The translations under genes and the position numbers were made by a program. Below the pieces are notes generated by a model, which did not search any database, was not told the DNA's origin, and was given only the letters and a program-made list of their open reading frames with translations. From positions 186,001 to 250,000 of the forward strand of contig JBEKPS010000004.1 in NCBI GenBank assembly GCA_049520515.1: a stretch of 64,000 bases of DNA, given 5' to 3'. The DNA comes from JAFAMS01 sp049520515 (GTDB lineage: Bacteria; Vulcanimicrobiota; Vulcanimicrobiia; Vulcanimicrobiales; Vulcanimicrobiaceae). Below, piece after piece: positions 1 to 8,623 of the stretch. The number at the start of each line of letters is the position of its first letter. The stretch's first letter is position 1.

Positions 1-915
1 TTGCTGATTGTCGGTCAGGCCAGTAAAGACGGTCAGTATTTGTCCAGCCGTGTAGCGGTACGATTGGTTATTCAGCGAGAAATTAGTTGTCTGCTTCGTC
101 GAATAATTGTAAACTTTACCATAGCCCGCGATTGATGTGTCGTTGTAGTAGGCGTATCCGCCTTCGAGTAGGCTGCCACTCTCGCCGGCTGTTTCGAAAT
201 ACGCATAGCCATCGTCGAGCTGATTGCCGTTCTGATCCTCCGCCATGGAACTCGAATAGGGCTCAATGTAGAGGAACGCCCATCCCGTCGTGAATCCGCA
301 TTTCGATACGTAGCGGACGTAGAGCCCATTTGCTGCCGATGGCGGATTCGGCGGACCGGAGCAAGGCGGCGAATAGTCCATCGCACGTCGAACGGCAGAA
401 GGCGATCGCTGCTCGCTCGTCACGCTGCGCGAAACTCCTGAAGACGATCGCAAGAGCGACATAGTCGTGCCGGACGGCGCTCCTCCAACCGCGGGCGGCG
501 ACGTCGAGCTTACGGGAGGGCCCGAAGAGGTCGTAACAACGACTGAGTTTACAAGAGTCGCATTGTTAGAGATGACGCGATTCCCATGTTGCGTATCAAT
601 GAACGCGAAATCGCCGCGAAGGTTCATCGGCATCATCGCCATATATTGATGTGCAAGCGCGCGATCGGTTGCGCTCAAAGGCGCCGTGATGTACTTATCG
701 AGGTCTGCGTCCGATAAGGCGAGTCCACGCGCTGATGCAAACAGGTTCGAGACCGTCGGCTGAAACTGTGGACCACTCTTTGGCGCTCGCGATGACGTCT
801 GCGCATTTGAACCGCTCGGGACGCTTATTTGACCCGAGTGTCCGCAGCCTGTTAGGGTCAGGACACCGATAATAGTCATGAAAAGATACGATCGCTTCAA
901 AAACGTCTTGACCAT
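1..915 (-). CDS. Lipoprotein of unknown function, cut by left window edge
   Basis: Reading the minus strand from ATG at 915 gives 305 codons with no stop before base 1, so the C-terminus lies outside the window. The N-terminus is basic, then a hydrophobic stretch (about residues 10-22) ends in L-T-G-C with Cys24, a classical lipobox. The protein is therefore expected to be lipid-anchored after signal peptidase II cleavage. A Ser/Thr/Pro-rich linker follows, and the last third is rich in Tyr and Gly (Y-Y-N-D, G-Y-A-Y motifs), suggesting a beta-rich outer domain. A GGAGG Shine-Dalgarno stands 5 nt before the ATG. I do not recognise a family. It diverges from the secreted-protein gene at 1773 across a long palindrome-bearing spacer. 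Confidence 0.8.
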   Translation of the reverse strand, partial: MVKTFLKRSYLFMTIIGVLTLTGCGHSGQISVPSGSNAQTSSRAPKSGPQFQPTVSNLFASARGLALSDADLDKYITAPLSATDRALAHQYMAMMPMNLRGDFAFIDTQHGNRVISNNATLVNSVVVTTSSGPPVSSTSPPAVGGAPSGTTMSLLRSSSGVSRSVTSEQRSPSAVRRAMDYSPPCSGPPNPPSAANGLYVRYVSKCGFTTGWAFLYIEPYSSSMAEDQNGNQLDDGYAYFETAGESGSLLEGGYAYYNDTSIAGYGKVYNYSTKQTTNFSLNNQSYRYTAGQILTVFTGLTDNQQ

Positions 916-1192
916 GTCGCCTCCGCTAGAGCGCTTCAATACCGAAGCCGCGCCTTTGGAACGAGCGTAATCGCTACATGTCCAGACAAATGCGCGCACC
1001 TGGGCTACGAACGATTAATATCGTAGCTGCGATCGATCATAAGATCCAATCGGACTTGGGGACGTCAGGAGTTCCTGACTAGCAGCCGCGCCTCTTCGTA
1101 ATTGCTGGCGGCCAAAAAGTGGTCAAGAATCTTAACCACGTTTTCAATCCGCGGAAGCGTTGCAGAAAATTGAAGTTGCGAATAAACCGGTC

Positions 1193-1438
1193 TGTCGACA
1201 ACAATCTAGCTACGACTGCGGCAGTAGGGATCTGCTCGCGACGTTTCCGATGTTAGTGTGCTGTACTTGAACGACGGTGTCGACAGAAAGTATGAATTAA
1301 CAAAAATATCATCGTTCGGCTGCAAGTTTGGAAGAGACAGCGATAGCAGGGAACGATCGTGCCTCGGTGTTGTTGTTGGCGCAGCCCGCATTAGATCGGA
1401 GCGCGAACAAAACTCTTCGCTGAACGGTACTGTCGACA
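1193..1438. promoter_or_regulatory. Three TGTCGACA palindromes, candidate operators
   Basis: Perfect 8-base palindromes TGTCGACA at 1193-1200, 1278-1285 and 1431-1438 in the spacer between two divergent exported-protein genes. The same octamer is the core of a 16-bp palindrome at 13542 and also occurs at 61368, both intergenic. An 8-mer is expected about once per 64 kb by chance, so clustering in spacers suggests a regulator site. The regulator is unknown. Confidence 0.35.
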
Positions 1439-1705
1439 CATATTGTCCGGGCGCTGGACACCGGGCGGGCCCCCTTTTTTTGTGGTAAACGCAGTAGCAA
1501 ATGCGTTACGAACGATCGTTGGTGATTTTGCTAGCGCTTCATGTGAAGAAATGCCTTGCCATGTAAGGTGCACATCCAGTACACTGTGCGCCAAGCGCGC
1601 CCATTCGTCGTAATCGTCTCGGGTATTTCGGTTTTCCTCGACGCAGTAGTAGCCTAAACCGTCGAGGTCATAGGGCGTGTTTGTTGTCCGTTGGATCTGG
1701 TCCAC
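1391..1705 (-). CDS. Possible small protein, weakly supported
   Basis: Open minus-strand frame of about 104 residues from a GTG at 1705. The composition is protein-like (acidic and aromatic stretches such as Y-D-L-D-G-L-G-Y-Y and D-D-Y-D-E-W), unlike most shadow frames here. There is no convincing Shine-Dalgarno, no recognised domain, and it sits in the spacer upstream of the gene at 1773. The open frame extends further upstream to 1906, antisense to that gene, which I treat as chance. It could be a decayed gene. Confidence 0.22.
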   Translation of the reverse strand: MDQIQRTTNTPYDLDGLGYYCVEENRNTRDDYDEWARLAHSVLDVHLTWQGISSHEALAKSPTIVRNAFATAFTTKKGGPPGVQRPDNMCRQYRSAKSFVRAPI

Positions 1706-1772
1706 AGTTCGACTTGTCTTAATGTAACTCAGAAGACGTGGCCGCGTGCCTGCGATAGGGCAATGAGATGAG

Positions 1773-2900
1773 GTGCTAGTAGTGCGCTTGATTTTGACAA
1801 GTACGCTTGCGGTGACATTGGCGATGTTGCTGTTGAATCCAACGCCCGCAAGCGCTGGCGGGACCCCAAAGGGTGGATCTCCGGGTGGCAGCGGAGCTGG
1901 CGGCACATCGGCAAGCTCGAACCCCGCGAGTGGGCCTGCTGCTCCGCAGGCAACGCCATTATTAGCTGGCTATCGATCATTTTATATTGTCGCCGATGGT
2001 TCGGAGCCGAACTTCGGCACGTACGTGACTGAACGGGCGGCGCAGTATTTGGCCGACGCCTTCTTCAAGAGCGGCGTGGCGCCCACATATTTTGTTGCTG
2101 TGCCTGGATGGACGCAGGATACCCTGACCACCGCGTGCGCGAACGATCCCAACGTAGTAGGCGGGCTCATTATTAAGTACGTATCGTTCTACACGGACGC
2201 GTTCTGGATTCTCTACAATGCTGAGACGCAGCACGTGACACCGTCACTCATCTACGTCTCCTGTTGGCGTCAGAAGGCAGTGCAAGTCGCGCCGACGCTT
2301 AGTATTCATACCCAGAAGTCTGGGCCTCAGATTAGTGTCCCCATGGCCCCTCTGACCGCGATGGCCGTGCTCTTTACCTTTCGCGGATCAACGTCGACAA
2401 CGACCGCGTATCAAGTTGGGTACGGCAGTCTTGCTCTCATCACCGCGGCCGGCGGCCTCAGTGGAAATGTTGGCGTCTATAATCCCGGTCACGAGGCATT
2501 GGGAGTTGCAAATCGCGTTGCGCTTCAATCCGTCGTCGTCACCAACAAGCTATGCGGTATCCCAATTGGCGATAGGGCTTTGCCGGGCGGTTCGACGCTC
2601 GTTCAGGCGACGAGTGAGATGTTGGGGGTGCTCGAACCAGCGAACGGTGACGCACAGATTACACCGTCTCTCGAGATGATCGCCGGCCTGAAGCCGAATG
2701 ACCGAGCTCAGTTTGCAAATCTTATTGGGGTTGAGGGTGGTCTAAGTTCCGCAATGTCATCTACGAATGTGCCTAATAAAACTACGGGGAACAGTACGAC
2801 CCTCTCCACCTATCCGAGCGTGCCACAAACCAGCCCACCTGATAGCACGATCGATCCGCCGCTGACCACCTTGTGCATAGCGCTCGGAGCGACCTCATGA
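1773..2900 (+). CDS. Exported protein of unknown function upstream of the patatin operon
   Basis: 375 residues from a GTG start preceded by a GA-rich ribosome site (GAGATGAG). Residues 1-28 form a signal peptide (hydrophobic core, then A-S-A cleavage site), followed by a Gly/Ser/Pro/Ala-rich linker to about residue 60. The mature part has mixed secondary-structure-like composition, a few cysteines (two near residue 120-165, one near 260, one near the end) and a Ser/Thr/Pro-rich tail. An alternative GTG lies at 1782. The patatin gene starts 65 bases downstream on the same strand, so the two may be co-transcribed. I do not recognise the family, and whether it takes part in the patatin-ATPase-HNH unit is open. 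Confidence 0.8.
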   Translation: MLVVRLILTSTLAVTLAMLLLNPTPASAGGTPKGGSPGGSGAGGTSASSNPASGPAAPQATPLLAGYRSFYIVADGSEPNFGTYVTERAAQYLADAFFKSGVAPTYFVAVPGWTQDTLTTACANDPNVVGGLIIKYVSFYTDAFWILYNAETQHVTPSLIYVSCWRQKAVQVAPTLSIHTQKSGPQISVPMAPLTAMAVLFTFRGSTSTTTAYQVGYGSLALITAAGGLSGNVGVYNPGHEALGVANRVALQSVVVTNKLCGIPIGDRALPGGSTLVQATSEMLGVLEPANGDAQITPSLEMIAGLKPNDRAQFANLIGVEGGLSSAMSSTNVPNKTTGNSTTLSTYPSVPQTSPPDSTIDPPLTTLCIALGATS

Positions 2901-2965
2901 GGGAGTCGCTCGTTTCGTCGGAGGCGTAGTAGCGCCCGTGGCAACGTCTCAAGCAAAGGTGAAGA

Positions 2966-4855
2966 ATGCCGCGACTCTGTGACATCGTCATGAAGGGCGG
3001 CATCACCAGTGGCGTGGTGTATCCCGCGGCCGTCTATGAAATCGCAAAGACGTACACATTCAAGAACATCGGCGGAACGTCTGCCGGTGCCATAGCTGCC
3101 GCAATCACAGCTGCCGCACAGAGACGACGTTGTCGAGACGGTTCTTCCGACGGTTTTGAACGCGTCAACGCGGTACCGGAATGGCTCGCGAAGGACAGCC
3201 ACTTATCCGGTCTCTTCGTCGCGAATACAGCTACGAGGTCGCTCTATCACACAATCGCGGTGCTATTTGCTCGTCCGATGTGGAAGATCCCGATCGCGCT
3301 GTTCTCAAAAATCATGCCGTGGATCGAACGGACTGCACGTCTTGCAGGCATCTTTCCGATTCCAACTCTAATCGGCTTCATTCCAGGCGCCTTCCTATTC
3401 TATGCACTGAGTGCCCCTTGCCGTTGGCGACAGTCCTGTTCGTCGGCTTGGGAATTGGGCTTTGCGTTGTGCGTCGCCATCCTCGCAATGGTCGCTGGCG
3501 GCATTTTATGCTCGCTCGGGGTCCTTGTCTTTCAGATTTTGAAGAAGATACCAGCGAATGACTTTGGGCTCGTAAAGGGACTCGATGAAGGGCGAGATGA
3601 CAATAAGGATGCCTTGACCGCGTGGTTAACCGCGGAGATGGAACAGACCGCGGGTCTCGATCCCGGGAAGACGCCCTTAACGTTTGGGATGCTGTGGGAC
3701 GCGAAACGCGATCCAGCTGATGTCGCGACGCGTACGAAGCCTCCTGAGCCAGATGTTAATCTCGAGATGATAACGACGAATCTGACGTGGGGACGACCGT
3801 ACAAGTTTCCGATGGATACGGGGCGCTTCTTTTTCGATCCAACGGAAATGCGGTCGTTCTTTCCAGAGCACGTCGTATCATGGATGGAGGCGAACGCGCG
3901 GGCTGCCCGCGACGCAACAGAGGAACAGCGATTTCACAGCTATCTTCCCAAGCGACCTTTCCCCGAGGCATGCAATGTACCGGTCATCGTCGCAACAAGG
4001 ATGAGCCTAGCATTCCCCGTGCTGCTCAGCGCGGTTCCCGTCTACGTGACCGACTTTAGCGCACCGTGTGCTGAGGACAAACCTGAACTCGAACGGTGTT
4101 GGTTTTCGGACGGCGGTCTCTCAAGTAACTTTCCCATTACACTGTTCGATTCGGCGCTTCCCCGGTGGCCCACGTTCGCGATCAATCTCGAAGAATTTCC
4201 CTCGTGGCGAAAGCCGAGTACCGACGAATCGCAAAACGTCTACATGCCGAACAGCAACAGTGCGGGAAGGCAGCCTTCCTTTAACCGCGTTGAGTCTCTC
4301 GTTGACTTTCTCGGTGCGATCTTCAATGCAATGCAAAATTGGAATGACAACACGCAAAGTGTCCTACCCGGCTACCGCGACCGTATCGTAACCGTCTTCC
4401 TTTCTCCGACGGAGGGTGGCCTGAATCTCGATATGCCGCCGGATATATTGGGGCGGCTACGAGCCCGCGGGGCAGCTGCCGGGAAAATGATCGCATCGCG
4501 GTTCGAAGCGCCGAGTTTGCTTGCGCCAGGCAACGGCTCGATGGATTGGGAGAATCACCGGTGGCTGCGCTTTCGTTCGACAATGGGTGCGATGAGAAGC
4601 TATCTCCGTACCTTTGCCCGGGCATGGGAGCACCCCGAAGCGCCAGATGTGCCGTTCGATAGCCTCGTGCGTGCTTCGGATGGGACGCCGGCTCATCGGT
4701 ATAAACTTCCCGCAATGGCCCGTGAGCGAGTTGCTTCGGCAGCGGAGAATGCCGCGCGCTTAGGTGACGATCTGGATGCGCTGGCAGCTATCGATAGTGG
4801 GTTGCCACAACCATCTCCCGATCTCGTTTTGCGGCCGAGTCTCGATGAAGGGTGA
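2966..4855 (+). CDS. Patatin-like phospholipase with transmembrane segments
   Basis: 629 residues. The patatin acyl-hydrolase fold is evident: a glycine-rich oxyanion motif near residues 11-16 (G-G-I-T-S-G), the nucleophile elbow G-T-S-A-G at 37-41 with catalytic Ser39, and the D-G-G motif with catalytic Asp382 (S-D-G-G-L-S-S-N-F-P). Ser-Asp dyad patatins cleave acyl chains from phospholipids. Between elbow and Asp lie two hydrophobic segments (about residues 130-150 and 170-195) that probably insert in the membrane. It is far longer than a minimal patatin (about 300 residues). AAAGGTGAAG precedes the ATG as a good ribosome site. Its stop overlaps the start of the ATPase gene by 11 bases, so the two are translationally coupled. 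Patatins are known membrane-damaging effectors in CBASS; that role here is inference. Confidence 0.88.
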   Translation: MPRLCDIVMKGGITSGVVYPAAVYEIAKTYTFKNIGGTSAGAIAAAITAAAQRRRCRDGSSDGFERVNAVPEWLAKDSHLSGLFVANTATRSLYHTIAVLFARPMWKIPIALFSKIMPWIERTARLAGIFPIPTLIGFIPGAFLFYALSAPCRWRQSCSSAWELGFALCVAILAMVAGGILCSLGVLVFQILKKIPANDFGLVKGLDEGRDDNKDALTAWLTAEMEQTAGLDPGKTPLTFGMLWDAKRDPADVATRTKPPEPDVNLEMITTNLTWGRPYKFPMDTGRFFFDPTEMRSFFPEHVVSWMEANARAARDATEEQRFHSYLPKRPFPEACNVPVIVATRMSLAFPVLLSAVPVYVTDFSAPCAEDKPELERCWFSDGGLSSNFPITLFDSALPRWPTFAINLEEFPSWRKPSTDESQNVYMPNSNSAGRQPSFNRVESLVDFLGAIFNAMQNWNDNTQSVLPGYRDRIVTVFLSPTEGGLNLDMPPDILGRLRARGAAAGKMIASRFEAPSLLAPGNGSMDWENHRWLRFRSTMGAMRSYLRTFARAWEHPEAPDVPFDSLVRASDGTPAHRYKLPAMARERVASAAENAARLGDDLDALAAIDSGLPQPSPDLVLRPSLDEG

Positions 4856-6221
4856 GTTGAAAGCGGACCTCGTCGAAAGAGGCTTCCGCTCTCTAACGAT
4901 CGACGAATGGCGTCAATTTGATGGCGTTCAGCTAGATTTCGACGAACGCCTCACCATAATCACGGGAGCAAACGGCGCCGGGAAAACGACGCTTCTCAAC
5001 ATTCTTGCGACAGGATTGGGATGGGAAATCCCGTTTGCGTCGGTACCTGCGCCGTTACGAGGGCTCGCCGTCGCGGGCGCAGCGGCGGCGACGTTTCTCA
5101 CCAGTGTTTGGTCGCGGCTGACACAGGGCCCAAGCGAGACCGGCGCTTCGGCCGAAACGGAACAACGCTGCGGCGAAATAGTGTACGCCAGTGGCGCGAG
5201 CGCCAACATCATGGTGCCGTCTTACGCATTCAGTCATCGCTACAACGTCCGACTACAGAACGAACGTCCCGTCCAAGGGCTGTACATTCCAAGCCATCGA
5301 CCTGTCTTTGTTCCGATTGATGCCGTTGCGCAGAACAATCGCATCGACTTCGCGCAGGCATTCAACGCCTATTCATCCGCCGTCAAATCTGCATGGATGG
5401 ATACGCGCGCTTCGACCACGCCCCCCGTTCAGATCCTCAAAGAAACGCTGCTGACATGGGCAGCAACAGGAGACGATAAGAATGTCGCGGCGTTCGAATC
5501 AACGTTGCGCGATGTACTTCCATCCAGTATAGGCTTCATGTTTCTCTCCGTCCGCAGTAATGAAGTCATCCTCGAATGTGACACCGGCGAATACACGTTC
5601 GACGCCGTGTCGGGTGGAATTGCCGCCGTGATCGATATCGCCTGGCAAGTGTTTCTCTACGCCCGTCGTCAAGAAGTTATTGGACGATTTGTCGTCCTAA
5701 TCGACGAACCAGAAAATCATTTGCATCCGGAGATGCAGCGATCAGTCCTCTTCAAACTGATAAATCACTTTCTCAGCGCTCAATTCATTGTCGCGAGCCA
5801 TGCGCCGCTCGTCGTCACGAGCGTTCAGGGCTCAAAAGTTTATGCTCTTTCATTCGCATTGCCGGGGACGGCATCTAAACGTGACGCTGCACGAGGCAAG
5901 CCAAAATTGGCTGCCGATCCGCCTTTGTCGCTCCCACGAAGGGTGCATGTGATTGAGATCAGAGATTTCGAACGGGCCGGTACGGCAAATGATATCCTGC
6001 GCGGCGTACTTGGTCTCGATTACACGATGCCCGTATGGGCGGCAAACATTCTCGACGTCGCAGCAAACGACGTAGCCGTGAATGACTTTTCCGAAGATGC
6101 GCTGTCTAAGTTTGACAGAACGCTACGAGAAAACAAACTCGAACGGTATGCTCCCGAGGCCCTTAAGAACCTGAACGATCGCTCGCGAAAGAAAACACCC
6201 GATCCGGGGCCGATGGCTTGA
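4845..6221 (+). CDS. PtuA-like ABC/OLD-type AAA ATPase
   Basis: 458 residues from ATG 4845, chosen because it sits in ATGAAGGGTGA overlapping the patatin stop; a longer frame back to 4764 would run deep into the patatin gene. Walker A is G-A-N-G-A-G-K-T-T (41-49), Walker B is V-L-I-D-E-P-E-N-H-L-H-P (Asp287, Glu288), followed by the A-S-H-A-P switch histidine motif. The N-terminal beta strands and L-H-P motif are those of SMC/OLD-related defence ATPases such as PtuA and the retron-Ec78 ATPase. It is directly followed, with a one-base overlap, by an HNH nuclease gene, the arrangement known for Septu (PtuA-PtuB). The charged tail (about residues 430-458) may contact the nuclease. The function as a phage-sensing ATPase is inferred from family and neighbour. 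Confidence 0.85.
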   Translation: MKGELKADLVERGFRSLTIDEWRQFDGVQLDFDERLTIITGANGAGKTTLLNILATGLGWEIPFASVPAPLRGLAVAGAAAATFLTSVWSRLTQGPSETGASAETEQRCGEIVYASGASANIMVPSYAFSHRYNVRLQNERPVQGLYIPSHRPVFVPIDAVAQNNRIDFAQAFNAYSSAVKSAWMDTRASTTPPVQILKETLLTWAATGDDKNVAAFESTLRDVLPSSIGFMFLSVRSNEVILECDTGEYTFDAVSGGIAAVIDIAWQVFLYARRQEVIGRFVVLIDEPENHLHPEMQRSVLFKLINHFLSAQFIVASHAPLVVTSVQGSKVYALSFALPGTASKRDAARGKPKLAADPPLSLPRRVHVIEIRDFERAGTANDILRGVLGLDYTMPVWAANILDVAANDVAVNDFSEDALSKFDRTLRENKLERYAPEALKNLNDRSRKKTPDPGPMA

Positions 6222-6883
6222 TGATCAGGCTCAGAAAACTGCGGGAAAATGACCCCGTCTACGGTGCTGTTATTCGGGTGCTACATACAATGGCCGAATC
6301 GTACCGCACATCCACGATGCCTGTCTCCCCGAGCACTTTATCCAAGCGATACAAGACGGTCAGAGATGCGATACGGCACGAAACGAACGATAAGTGCGCG
6401 TACTGCGAAGTCAAAGTGACGGATGTCTATATTGGAGACGTCGAGCACATCCTACCCAAAGACGCTGACCCCAAGAATCGAACACTCGACTATAACAATC
6501 TCACTTTTGCATGTTGGAATTGCAACAACGAAAAGGGCAATAAGGAGTACAACGACGGCTTCCCTCTCTTGAATCCATATCAAGATGATCCAGATGAATT
6601 CTTGCGAATGTACGGATGCATGCTACGACCAACAGTCCGGGAAATGGGCAATGAGTTGCGTGCGCAGAGGACGATAAAGGATCTTGACCTCAATCGAAGT
6701 GGCCTCATCGAGTCTCGGGAAACGGTGACAAAGTATTGCGAACAACTGGAGGCTCAGTTTCATGCGGCTCCGGTGCAGACTCTAAAAGACTATGCGCTTC
6801 AGAAGATAAGGGACGCATGGAAACCAGACAAGGAACACGCCATGCTGGCTAAGACGTATTTCACAAATATCGGAATCCAGTAG
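6221..6883 (+). CDS. PtuB-like HNH endonuclease
   Basis: 220 residues. ATG 6221 shares one base with the TGA of the ATPase gene (TGATG), so it is translationally coupled; a TTG at 6218 is also possible. The HNH motif is intact: C-A-Y-C (about 59-62), V-E-H-I-L-P (about 75-80) carrying the catalytic His, an Asn in D-Y-N-N-L, and C-W-N-C-N-N-E-K-G (about 101). The two CxxC pairs should hold a structural zinc. Length and layout match the PtuB nucleases that act with PtuA ATPases on DNA in Septu and retron Ec78. The helical tail after residue 140 has no recognised domain. It is the last gene of the coupled unit; a lysozyme gene lies convergent downstream. Confidence 0.87.
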   Translation: MIRLRKLRENDPVYGAVIRVLHTMAESYRTSTMPVSPSTLSKRYKTVRDAIRHETNDKCAYCEVKVTDVYIGDVEHILPKDADPKNRTLDYNNLTFACWNCNNEKGNKEYNDGFPLLNPYQDDPDEFLRMYGCMLRPTVREMGNELRAQRTIKDLDLNRSGLIESRETVTKYCEQLEAQFHAAPVQTLKDYALQKIRDAWKPDKEHAMLAKTYFTNIGIQ

Positions 6884-6924
6884 GTAAACGAGATCTGACC
6901 AACGCGGCCCTATCCGCAGTCTCC

Positions 6925-7653
6925 TTAAACGACGGATTCGAGGGGTGGTTCCCAGCTCCCAAACTTCAACATCTGGACGATTTGAACGCCGCGCTCTCCG
7001 GATTGCGAGAACCACGGCAGCGTCTCCATATGTACCGCTGCGTTGTAATATTGTCCAGTGCTGATCATTTGGCGCGTCTGAATATAGCTCAGCCAATCCG
7101 TCTGATACGCCATACTAAGGACGCAGAATTGTCGCACTTGGTCGACCGTAGGCCAATTAGTGACCGAATGCGTGGCAAGATTGAGATATCGTGGCATCAC
7201 ATGGTCGAAAAGTGCGAAGGCTTGATCTTGGTCTATGCATGCCGCGACGGCATTTCGCGGTTCCGAATCGATGGCAGTCGGAGCGGCCATGACGGTCGCA
7301 TAGTTTATTCCGACGGCGGCGAAATCGCTCTCCACGGCGCCACCCTGAATCGCGTAGCCGTACCCAATCGTTGCAACGCTGTTGGCGTCTCGGTACTTGT
7401 AAAGTCGCAATCCTTCGTAAGCGCGTATGCGCTGTGAACACTCCGCGAGCCACTGCTCGGGCGTCAAGATTTGTCCCATGACCTTTGCTCCATGACTTTC
7501 GCGTGCTACCCAATTCGAGTCCCAGCCGCTGATATGCACTGATTTGAGCTGCTGACAGGCCGTTCCGCAGGCGCGGGCGGCGATGGTTCCTGAACAACTT
7601 GCGCGCAGGCTGGCGTTGATGCTGACAAGTGCGCAACCACCGAGAAAGCCCAC
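6925..7653 (-). CDS. Phage-type lysozyme (GH24) with probable lipoprotein N-terminus
   Basis: The core (from about residue 59, M-G-Q-I-L) has the T4-lysozyme-like active site: R-A-Y-E-G-L with catalytic Glu, then Y-R-D and T-I-G-Y-G-Y supplying Asp and Thr. It should hydrolyse peptidoglycan beta-1,4 bonds. The only canonical start giving a longer protein is GTG 7653, which begins inside a signal sequence (G-F-L-G-G-C-A). Upstream, the same frame stays open to a TAG near 7728 and encodes R-R-R-A-L-L-L-I-F-V, exactly what a lipoprotein signal would need, but without ATG, GTG or TTG. The true start may be non-canonical, or a start was lost. Not obviously within a prophage. Confidence 0.75.
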   Translation of the reverse strand: MGFLGGCALVSINASLRASCSGTIAARACGTACQQLKSVHISGWDSNWVARESHGAKVMGQILTPEQWLAECSQRIRAYEGLRLYKYRDANSVATIGYGYAIQGGAVESDFAAVGINYATVMAAPTAIDSEPRNAVAACIDQDQAFALFDHVMPRYLNLATHSVTNWPTVDQVRQFCVLSMAYQTDWLSYIQTRQMISTGQYYNAAVHMETLPWFSQSGERGVQIVQMLKFGSWEPPLESVV

Positions 7654-7774
7654 GAAGATTAGGAGCAGCGCTCGGCGCCGAACTGGCGATCGGTGTGGTT
7701 GTAGCGTAGCGTTGCTCTTTCGTGTCTAAATGAGCATTCAAGTCTTTCGCAACGTTAGAAACGTTCCTCGACGC

Positions 7775-7790
7775 ATAGCAAAACTGCTAG
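7775..7790 (+). promoter_or_regulatory. Copy 1 of the intergenic CTAG motif
   Basis: ATAGCAAAACTGCTAG in the divergent spacer between the lysozyme and the exported protein at 8020. It matches a recurring 16-base pattern (A/C-TAGCAA, variable middle, CTAG) also at 9488, 34410, 49028 and 61408. Confidence 0.35.
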
Positions 7791-7857
7791 GGACCAGGTT
7801 TAGTAATTGTACTACCGCGATCGATCTGCAACGGATCCCTTACGATTCTCGTATATG

Positions 7858-7885
7858 CGATCTCCAGCTTGCAGACTGGAGATCG
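7858..7885. repeat. 10-bp-arm inverted repeat
   Basis: CGATCTCCAG (7858-7867) and CTGGAGATCG (7876-7885) form perfect arms around an 8-base loop. It lies between two divergent genes and lacks a T-tract, so an operator or 5' leader hairpin of the gene at 8020 fits better than a terminator. Confidence 0.55.
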
Positions 7886-8019
7886 TCTAAACTATAATTG
7901 ATTCGTGGGCAGCGCTCCCGACCTATAACGACTGCCTTGGTGTCTGTGCGATGGGCAGCATGCTCTTGAAGCACCAGATTTGGTGCATTCTAGTCCAAAC
8001 TGAAGAGAGGTCAGCTGTG

Positions 8020-8445
8020 ATGCGTACTCTTAAGACAGCGTTTGCGGTGGGTTGTGCGCTTGTATGTGTTCTTGTGACTGACGTGCAAGCCGCAAAAACC
8101 TCGCCGATAAGTGTCTACGCTAAAATGAAGGACGTCAACGGGAAGGTAAACGGTTCGGCAACCATTGTGCCGAACAAAACCGCACCATTGTCTGTGCACG
8201 TCCAAATCTCACTGCAAGCAGTTATACCGGAAAGCCGCTTCCCGGCTCGGATCGTCTCCGGAACTTGCAAGAAGCAGTCAAGCAAGAAAACGTACCCGCT
8301 CAATCCCGTTGTAGGCGGTTCGTCGTCGACGAATGTCTCTGTGTCGCTCAACGAACTTACAACCTCGCCATATGCGATATGGGTGACGTCGGTCGATCGT
8401 TTCGTTTCATGTGGGGACATCATTCCAACACCCGTTAAGCCCTAA
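8020..8445 (+). CDS. Small exported protein, unknown function
   Basis: 141 residues from ATG 8020, selected because GAAGAGAGG lies about 10 bases upstream and it begins directly with a signal peptide (M-R-T-L-K-T, hydrophobic core, V-Q-A cleavage near residue 24). An upstream in-frame start at 7951 would place 23 polar residues before the signal and is less likely. The mature protein (about 117 residues) is rich in Ser, Val and Lys, has two cysteines that may pair (S-G-T-C and V-S-C-G) and alternating hydrophobic residues that suggest a beta sandwich. No family is recognised. A hairpin at 7858 and a CTAG motif at 7775 lie in its upstream region. Confidence 0.75.
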   Translation: MRTLKTAFAVGCALVCVLVTDVQAAKTSPISVYAKMKDVNGKVNGSATIVPNKTAPLSVHVQISLQAVIPESRFPARIVSGTCKKQSSKKTYPLNPVVGGSSSTNVSVSLNELTTSPYAIWVTSVDRFVSCGDIIPTPVKP

Positions 8446-8623
8446 GGCGAACATGATCTGACCTCGTACGACGGGAGGTTCGCATATCAAGTGCTAGTCC
8501 GTCGGGGTGCTCGTCGCGGCTTCGCGGGACGCCGGCGCGGAACCTCACGTTCCGTAGTTCTTGGAAAACGAGTCGCGCGAGGCATCGGGAAACTCGCCTA
8601 TATCGACGTCTACGCGTTCGCCT

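Larger units (their letters stand above)
916..1772. other. Long divergent intergenic region with palindromes
   Basis: About 860 bases between the divergent starts at 915 and 1773 without a well-supported gene. It holds a 7-bp-arm inverted repeat at 1064-1079 (GTCAGGA, 2-nt spacer, TCCTGAC), three copies of the 8-base palindrome TGTCGACA (1193, 1278, 1431), a pyrimidine run at about 1472-1481 and a half copy of the CTAG motif at 1519-1534. One weak minus-strand reading frame (1391-1705) is listed separately. Confidence 0.5.

Noticed and set aside
7861..7890. Hairpin as transcription terminator
   Set aside because: No T-tract on either side and it lies between divergent starts, so an operator or leader hairpin fits better.
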